64,000 nt of DNA from Bordetella genomosp. 10 (lineage in GTDB: Bacteria > Pseudomonadota > Gammaproteobacteria > Burkholderiales > Burkholderiaceae_B): assembly GCF_002261225.1 (NCBI RefSeq), contig NZ_NEVM01000001.1:1426001-1490000 (forward strand), written 5' to 3'. Positions 59,944 through 64,000 of the stretch are shown here, piece by piece. The translations under genes were made by a program, and so were the position numbers. Every line of letters starts with the position of its first letter. The first letter of the stretch is position 1. The notes under the pieces are model-generated. The model was given only the letters and a program-made list of their open reading frames with translations. It did not search any database and was not told where the DNA came from.

Positions 59944-60380
59944 GCACGACATATACGAAGCGGCTCGCCGCATTCCGGCAGGAACTGCTTGCCTTCCTGG
60001 TCGCCCACGGCTATGGTTCGCCTTCCTGCAGCGGGGGGCTCGTGCAGTTCAAGGCCGACGGGCTGACCTTTTGCGTCCTGCTGGACGATGGCGATCCCGA
60101 ATACGTCCGCATCAGCCTGCCCAATTTCCATTACTGCGATACGATGATCCAGACCCGGCTCGCCGAATTGGTCGCCGCCGATTGCCAGCGCCGTTACAAG
60201 CTGGGCGAGTACACCGTCGTCGGCCAATGGGTGTCCGCGCAGGTTCCCCTGTTGATCGACACGCCGGGATTCCTTACCCAGGAACGCCTGTTTCGCTTGA
60301 CCCAGTCCTTGCGCACCATGGCGCAGGATTTCGTCGAACGCATGAAGGCGCCCGCGGCCGAGCGGGGGTCCCGGCAATGA
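59940..60380 (+). CDS. hypothetical protein, 146 aa, upstream of sigma factor
   Basis: This is an unrecognised soluble protein: N-terminal helix 'TKRLAAFRQELLAFLVAHGY', strands 'GLVQFKADGLTFCVLLDDGD' and 'YVRISLPNFHYCDT', then helices to 'LFRLTQSLRTMAQDFVERMK'. The alpha-beta-alpha pattern resembles YbjN or type III chaperone folds, which bind partner proteins. Its stop overlaps the sigma factor start (ATGA), so it may be a chaperone or modulator in the sigma / anti-sigma / caspase operon. That role is an inference. Confidence 0.65.
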   Translation: MSTTYTKRLAAFRQELLAFLVAHGYGSPSCSGGLVQFKADGLTFCVLLDDGDPEYVRISLPNFHYCDTMIQTRLAELVAADCQRRYKLGEYTVVGQWVSAQVPLLIDTPGFLTQERLFRLTQSLRTMAQDFVERMKAPAAERGSRQ

Positions 60381-61024
60381 GGGACCCACAGGAACAGCAA
60401 CGGCACCGGATCGACAATGTCGCCGCCTTGTTGGAAACCATGCGGCGCGACGAGAAATACGCGCAGTCGCTGCACTATCTGGCTGAAACCCGGATTACCG
60501 CGCAACTGCGGCGCAAGTTCTTCAGGGTGCCGCCGGAGTTGGTCGTGGATGCGTTCAACGAGGCTTTCCTCCAATTATTGGGAAGCAAGACGTTCCATGA
60601 CGATGCCTTCCGGCATAACCAGCCCAGCGCGGGCTGGACGGCGGCGGAACTGGTCACGCATGTGTTCGGCGGCTATCTTTACGTCAGCGCGAGGAACGAA
60701 CTGACGCGGCTTGCCGGCCTTCTTCGCCAGGGCGACGGCGGCACGTCCGATGAAGAGCCGTTTGCCCTGGAAGAAATCGCGGATGAGACGCTGGCCGGCG
60801 ATCCCGTGGGCTCGCTCGAGCAAAGCGAATTCCTGAAAAGCGTCCAGGCGTGCATGGAAAAACTCGACGGCCCCGACTATGACGCCCTGCAGATGTATCT
60901 GGACCAGGTCCCTATCGCCACTATCGCCGACCAATTGAATGAGACGAGCCCAGGCAATATGAAGACTCGACTGCATCGCATCAGAAAGCGGGTGATCGAA
61001 TGCGTCCAGCGGAGGCTGCGTTGA
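60377..61024 (+). CDS. ECF-like sigma-70 family RNA polymerase sigma factor
   Basis: This 215-aa protein has a sigma-2-like part ('RVPPELVVDAFNEAFLQLLG', 'GYLYVSARNELTRLAGLLRQ') and a sigma-4-like helix-turn-helix near the end ('DALQMYLDQVPIATIADQLN', 'GNMKTRLHRIRKRVIECVQR'). The pattern and length fit ECF factors, but region 2 is diverged. It is followed by an anti-sigma-like gene (3-bp gap before the MSDERLL start) and a caspase-fold gene, so it probably drives this operon or an envelope-stress regulon. The direct target is unknown. Confidence 0.75.
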   Translation: MRDPQEQQRHRIDNVAALLETMRRDEKYAQSLHYLAETRITAQLRRKFFRVPPELVVDAFNEAFLQLLGSKTFHDDAFRHNQPSAGWTAAELVTHVFGGYLYVSARNELTRLAGLLRQGDGGTSDEEPFALEEIADETLAGDPVGSLEQSEFLKSVQACMEKLDGPDYDALQMYLDQVPIATIADQLNETSPGNMKTRLHRIRKRVIECVQRRLR

Positions 61025-61026
61025 CC

Positions 61027-61737
61027 ATGTCCGACGAACGTTTGCTAGCCTACCTGTCCGGCGAAATGACGCCGGCGCAACGAGGCGACTTCGAACGGGA
61101 GATGGCGCGCGATCCCGCGCTGCGGGCCGCCATGGAGCAGTGGCTGGCGCTGGCGGCCGCGCGTCAATTGGCGCATAACGATCGGGATCGTCCCGCGCGC
61201 TTCGAGGCGATCATGCGCCAGGTGCGCGAGCCGGCGCAAACGCAGGCGACGGATGCGGGAACAACGGCAACCGAAGCAGGGGCAACCGGATCACGCGCAA
61301 GCGGAACACAGGCAACCGGGACCCAGGCAACCGGGACCCAGGCAACCCGCGGCTGGCTGCGGCGCTTGCTGCTGGGCAGCGGATCGCCTGGACTGGGCTT
61401 GCCGCTAGGGTGGGCTACGGCCGCGGTGCTGGCGGCCGTCATGGTCCTCCCGATGTTGTCCCCGTCCGGCGACAGGCCTGGCGACCGACCGCTGACGCGC
61501 GGCGCGGAGGCGGCATGCCCGCGCTTGCGCGTCAACTTGCCGGATGACCTGGCCGCCGCGCGCTTGCGCGAAACCCTCACGCAGTATGCGGTGACGGTGG
61601 TGTCCGGCCCGGACGCGGACGGCTATTTCGTTTTCGCCGCCAAGCGCGAAAGCTCGTTGCATGACGCCGCGGTCGCGCTGGGCGCTTCGGCGTCGGCGCC
61701 GCTGGCCGCGGGCGCTTGTCCGGCGGCCGGGCAATGA
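61027..61737 (+). CDS. membrane anti-sigma-like protein
   Basis: This 236-aa protein has an N-terminal anti-sigma-like domain (MSDERLLAYLSGEMTPAQRG, then 'FEREMARDPALRAAMEQWLA') without the Zn Cys/His motif. A Thr/Ala/Gly repeat linker (~70-107) follows, one membrane helix (~125-145), and a periplasmic domain with 'CPRLRVNLPDDLAAARLRET' and 'TVVSGPDADGYFVFA'. It should hold the sigma factor at the inner membrane and release it on a periplasmic signal. It overlaps the caspase start (ATGA). A longer start at 61000 would overlap the sigma gene. Confidence 0.75.
   Translation: MSDERLLAYLSGEMTPAQRGDFEREMARDPALRAAMEQWLALAAARQLAHNDRDRPARFEAIMRQVREPAQTQATDAGTTATEAGATGSRASGTQATGTQATGTQATRGWLRRLLLGSGSPGLGLPLGWATAAVLAAVMVLPMLSPSGDRPGDRPLTRGAEAACPRLRVNLPDDLAAARLRETLTQYAVTVVSGPDADGYFVFAAKRESSLHDAAVALGASASAPLAAGACPAAGQ
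61303..61347 (+). repeat. 15-bp tandem repeat in the anti-sigma linker
   Basis: Three adjacent 15-bp units, GGRACMCAGGCAACC, encode GTQAT-GTQAT-GTQAT in the cytosolic linker of the anti-sigma protein. The last two units are identical. Each unit is in frame, so copy-number change would alter linker length, not reading frame. Confidence 0.8.
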
Positions 61738-63059
61738 GCGCTCGCCGGAATCTGTTGCGCGCCGCCGGGGCGGCGACGCTCGCCGCGTTCCTGCGGCCTC
61801 GGCGCGCCATCGCGCAGGCCGTGCGTCCGACGGCGCTGGTGATCGGCAATGCCCGTTATGGCGTTGCCGCCAATGCGCTGCGCAATCCCGCCGGCGACGC
61901 CCGCCTCGTTGCCGAGACCTTGCGCCGGCGCGGCATCGATACGACCTTGCTGACCGACCTGACCGTCGAGCAAATGCGCGAGAGCGTGCAGGATTTCGCC
62001 CGGCGCAGCCAGGGGGGCGGCATCGCCTTGTTCTATTTCGCGGGCCACGCGGCGGCGGTGGACGGCATCAACTACCTGTTCGGCGTCGATTTACCCGTTC
62101 CCCTGGACGCCCTCACGGCCTCGCTGGCGCAACAGCGCGGGTTGAGCCTGCAGAACGTCACGCTGGCGCTGCGCCGCGCCGGCGTGCGCGCGCGACTGCT
62201 CGTTATCGACGCTTGCCGCACTGCGTTGACGCGCGGTCCGGCCGCCGGCGGCCTGGCGCGCGCCGTGCCGGCGGGTGGCGAACTGGTGGCATATTCGACC
62301 CAGCCGGGCGCGACCGCGGAGGACGGATTCGGCGACGGCGGCCCGCCGCACAGCCCTTATGCGTATTACTTCGCACAGGCGCTGGACGCGGCCGACGGCG
62401 GGGCGGCGGTGGAGAATATCTTCAAGCAGTTGACCGCCGACGTGCAGGTGGCGACGTCCTACCGCCAGGTGCCCCATTACGAAAGCAGCCTGGTCGGCAC
62501 CGTGCGCCTGGCGGCCCTCGAAGACGCCCACACCGTCGCGACGCCGCGGGCGGGCGGCGCGGCCTCCGGTTCGGCGGGGCGGGGCGCCGCCCCCTCGCTG
62601 GGGCCGGACCTGATCCGGCGGCGCATGACGGAATGGGAGCGCGAGATCGAATTCGGCGCGCGCTATGTCGACGAGCCCCGCTACGCGGCCTTGCAGGCCA
62701 GGGCCAAGGCGGGCGACGTGGTGGCGCTGACCACGCTGGGATTGATCGCGGAGTCCGGCACGCACGGCCAGGCCAATGAAAAGCAGGCGGTCGCCTGGTA
62801 CCGGCGCGCCGTGCAGCGGGATTTCGTGCCGGCCAAGACCTATCTTGGCGAATTGGTCGCCATGGGGCGCGGCGCGCCCAGGAACTACGGCCAGGCCGAG
62901 CGCTTGTTCCAGGAGGCCGCCGGCGCCGGCCATCAACGGGCCGCCCTCGACCTGTTCGACGTGCGCGCCCGCATGGGGCAGGCCCCGGATCCTTCGGACC
63001 TGGCGTCGGTGTTCCAGCAGATCATCCGCGACCAGGGCGCGGCCTTGCCGCGCCCGTAA
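61734..63059 (+). CDS. exported caspase-fold protease (peptidase C14) with Sel1-like repeats
   Basis: This 441-aa protein starts with an export signal ('ARRNLLRAAGAATLAAFLRP', ending AIAQA). A caspase p20-like domain follows: 'RPTALVIGNARYG', catalytic His105 in 'LFYFAGHAAAV' and catalytic Cys161 in 'LLVIDACRTALTR'. 'LVAYSTQPGATAEDG' is the substrate-pocket region. About 310-405 are Sel1-like repeats ('ALTTLGLIAESGTHGQANEK', 'AERLFQEAAGAGHQRAALDL'). It probably cleaves proteins in the periplasm, perhaps the anti-sigma protein it is coupled to. Substrate and trigger are unknown. Confidence 0.85.
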   Translation: MSARRNLLRAAGAATLAAFLRPRRAIAQAVRPTALVIGNARYGVAANALRNPAGDARLVAETLRRRGIDTTLLTDLTVEQMRESVQDFARRSQGGGIALFYFAGHAAAVDGINYLFGVDLPVPLDALTASLAQQRGLSLQNVTLALRRAGVRARLLVIDACRTALTRGPAAGGLARAVPAGGELVAYSTQPGATAEDGFGDGGPPHSPYAYYFAQALDAADGGAAVENIFKQLTADVQVATSYRQVPHYESSLVGTVRLAALEDAHTVATPRAGGAASGSAGRGAAPSLGPDLIRRRMTEWEREIEFGARYVDEPRYAALQARAKAGDVVALTTLGLIAESGTHGQANEKQAVAWYRRAVQRDFVPAKTYLGELVAMGRGAPRNYGQAERLFQEAAGAGHQRAALDLFDVRARMGQAPDPSDLASVFQQIIRDQGAALPRP

Positions 63060-63094
63060 GGCTCGACGCCATGGGCTATATATACCCGTCCGGC

Positions 63095-63874
63095 CTACTC
63101 GTCCTTCATCTTCACCGGGTTGGCCTGATCGGCCTTCAGGCCGGCCGTATTGACCTTGCCGACCGGCGCCTCGATCGCGTCCAGGTCGGCGCCGCCGCCA
63201 CCGCCGCCCGAGGCCACGGCCGGCGCGGCGACGGCATCCAGGTCGGCGGCGGCCGGGGCGGCCACCGCATCGAGATTGGAGGCGCTGTCGGCGGGTTTGG
63301 ACGCCGGCTTGCGCGCCGTCCTGACAGGGGCCTTCTTCTTCGCCACGGCGGGCTTGGCCATCGCCAGGGTGCGGGTGTACAGATTGCCGTCCTGGTAGAC
63401 CAGGATGTAGGGGTCTCCCACGCGCGGTCGGACCGTCTGGCGCGCGGTCCATTGGCCGTTGACCACATTGAAGGCCAGCGGCGCCTCGCAACTGCGATAG
63501 CTGTTCTGCCATTTGCGCGACTGGCCGCCCATGACCTGGTAGATGCTGTACACGTGGGCGCAATCGGCCTGCGGCACGTCCAGGGTGATGAGCGTGGCGC
63601 CCGCCACGTCGGCCACGTTGGCCACCGTGGGCGCGGCGTTCTTGGGCAGGCCCAGATCCATCACCTTGCGCTGCTGGTACAGCTTGATGTCATAGCTGCC
63701 GTCCACGTAGCGGCGCCGCGCCGCGCGCTCGCCGTTGACCGTGAAGGTCTGCTGGTCCTGGGCCAGCACTTCACCGAAGTCCAGGGTCATGTTGCCGTTG
63801 CCATTGCTGACGCAGCCCGCCAGGAGCGCGGTCAATCCCGCGGCCGCCGCGGCGATCAGCCGGCGCGCGGCCAT
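63095..63874 (-). CDS. lipoprotein with LDA-repeat C-terminus, 259 aa
   Basis: A clear lipoprotein signal (MAARRLIAAAAAGLTALLAG then Cys21) precedes a folded domain (~25-180) with 'QDQQTFTVNGERAARRRYVD' and 'DCAHVYSIYQVMGGQSRKWQ'. An Ala/Lys linker and 'NLDAVAAPAAADLDAVAAPA' / 'ADLDAIEAPVG' repeats form the tail. I do not recognise the family. It is convergent with the caspase gene (35 bp apart). A start at 63919 (AAGGG 6 bp upstream) would add 15 residues to the signal. Confidence 0.7.
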   Translation of the reverse strand: MAARRLIAAAAAGLTALLAGCVSNGNGNMTLDFGEVLAQDQQTFTVNGERAARRRYVDGSYDIKLYQQRKVMDLGLPKNAAPTVANVADVAGATLITLDVPQADCAHVYSIYQVMGGQSRKWQNSYRSCEAPLAFNVVNGQWTARQTVRPRVGDPYILVYQDGNLYTRTLAMAKPAVAKKKAPVRTARKPASKPADSASNLDAVAAPAAADLDAVAAPAVASGGGGGGADLDAIEAPVGKVNTAGLKADQANPVKMKDE

Positions 63875-63919
63875 GCCGATCGCGCCTCGTTGTTCTGGTA
63901 CTGCTCCGGTCGTCTGCAT

Positions 63920-64000
63920 GGCTAACCCTTAATAGCGGCGGCATGCCCGCGCACAAATATGCACGAGTGATGCGAATTACATCAAAATGTATAATTGGTG
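63920..64000. promoter_or_regulatory. upstream region of the lipoprotein gene at the right edge
   Basis: This stretch is AT-rich (ACATCAAAATGTATAATTGG) up to the window end. TATAAT at 63991-63996 is on the plus strand, and its near-palindromic context gives TTATAC on the minus strand. The promoter of the lipoprotein gene is likely here; it cannot be separated from that of a gene beyond the edge. Confidence 0.3.

Overview
The window is high-GC DNA with tightly packed, often ATGA-overlapping operons. Three Bug-type (tripartite tricarboxylate transporter) binding proteins, a TorF-type porin, a complete kdp locus and a trxB/ftsK/lolA/rarA block point to a betaproteobacterium of the family Alcaligenaceae, close to Bordetella or Achromobacter. 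This is inferred from gene content; no rRNA or tRNA gene was seen. The left-most gene is cut by the window edge.

Region 1 (1-10356) looks like an organosulfur acquisition cluster. A minus-strand operon runs Bug protein, TauD-like dioxygenase, rhodanese, SsuA/C/B-like ABC transporter, and flavin-dependent monooxygenase. A divergent plus-strand operon encodes an acyl-CoA-dehydrogenase-like flavoprotein and a second nitrate/sulfonate/taurine-family ABC transporter. Region 2 (10415-15777) holds an aldo/keto reductase, then an IclR regulator divergent from a Bug protein, CoA transferase and citryl-CoA-lyase-like operon. A perfect 9+9 bp palindrome lies between regulator and operon. Region 3 (16036-22584) is a triheme cytochrome, 2Fe-2S protein and molybdopterin hydroxylase operon, then another Bug protein with a divergent LysR regulator. 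Region 4 (22563-27164) has two tandem M16 metallopeptidase genes.

Region 5 (27648-36789) is mixed: a Lys/Pro/Ala-rich exported protein, a GNAT enzyme, a MoxR/CoxE pair, two small cytochromes c, a DUF1841 protein, icd, and a LysR/MFS divergent pair. Region 6 (36901-40505) has a small XRE regulator, an AT-rich gap, an OmpR-type winged-helix protein without receiver, a DapA-like enzyme and a TorF porin. Region 7 (40708-49220) is the kdp potassium system in the order small membrane ORF, kdpF, A, B, C, D, E, with a candidate KdpE site upstream. Region 8 (49742-58421) has a DUF4212 + sodium:solute symporter pair (the symporter carries an EF-hand-like loop), a Smr protein, trxB, ftsK, lolA and rarA.

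Region 9 (58485-63874) looks accessory. It contains two hypothetical membrane or lipoprotein genes, then an overlapping operon: a 24-codon leader ORF, an unknown 146-aa protein, an ECF-like sigma factor, a membrane anti-sigma factor, and an exported caspase-fold protease with a Sel1-like tail. A convergent lipoprotein closes the region. The sigma / anti-sigma / caspase locus is the best candidate for an undescribed system here. A dispersed repeat of about 75-90 bp occurs four times in gaps between genes.
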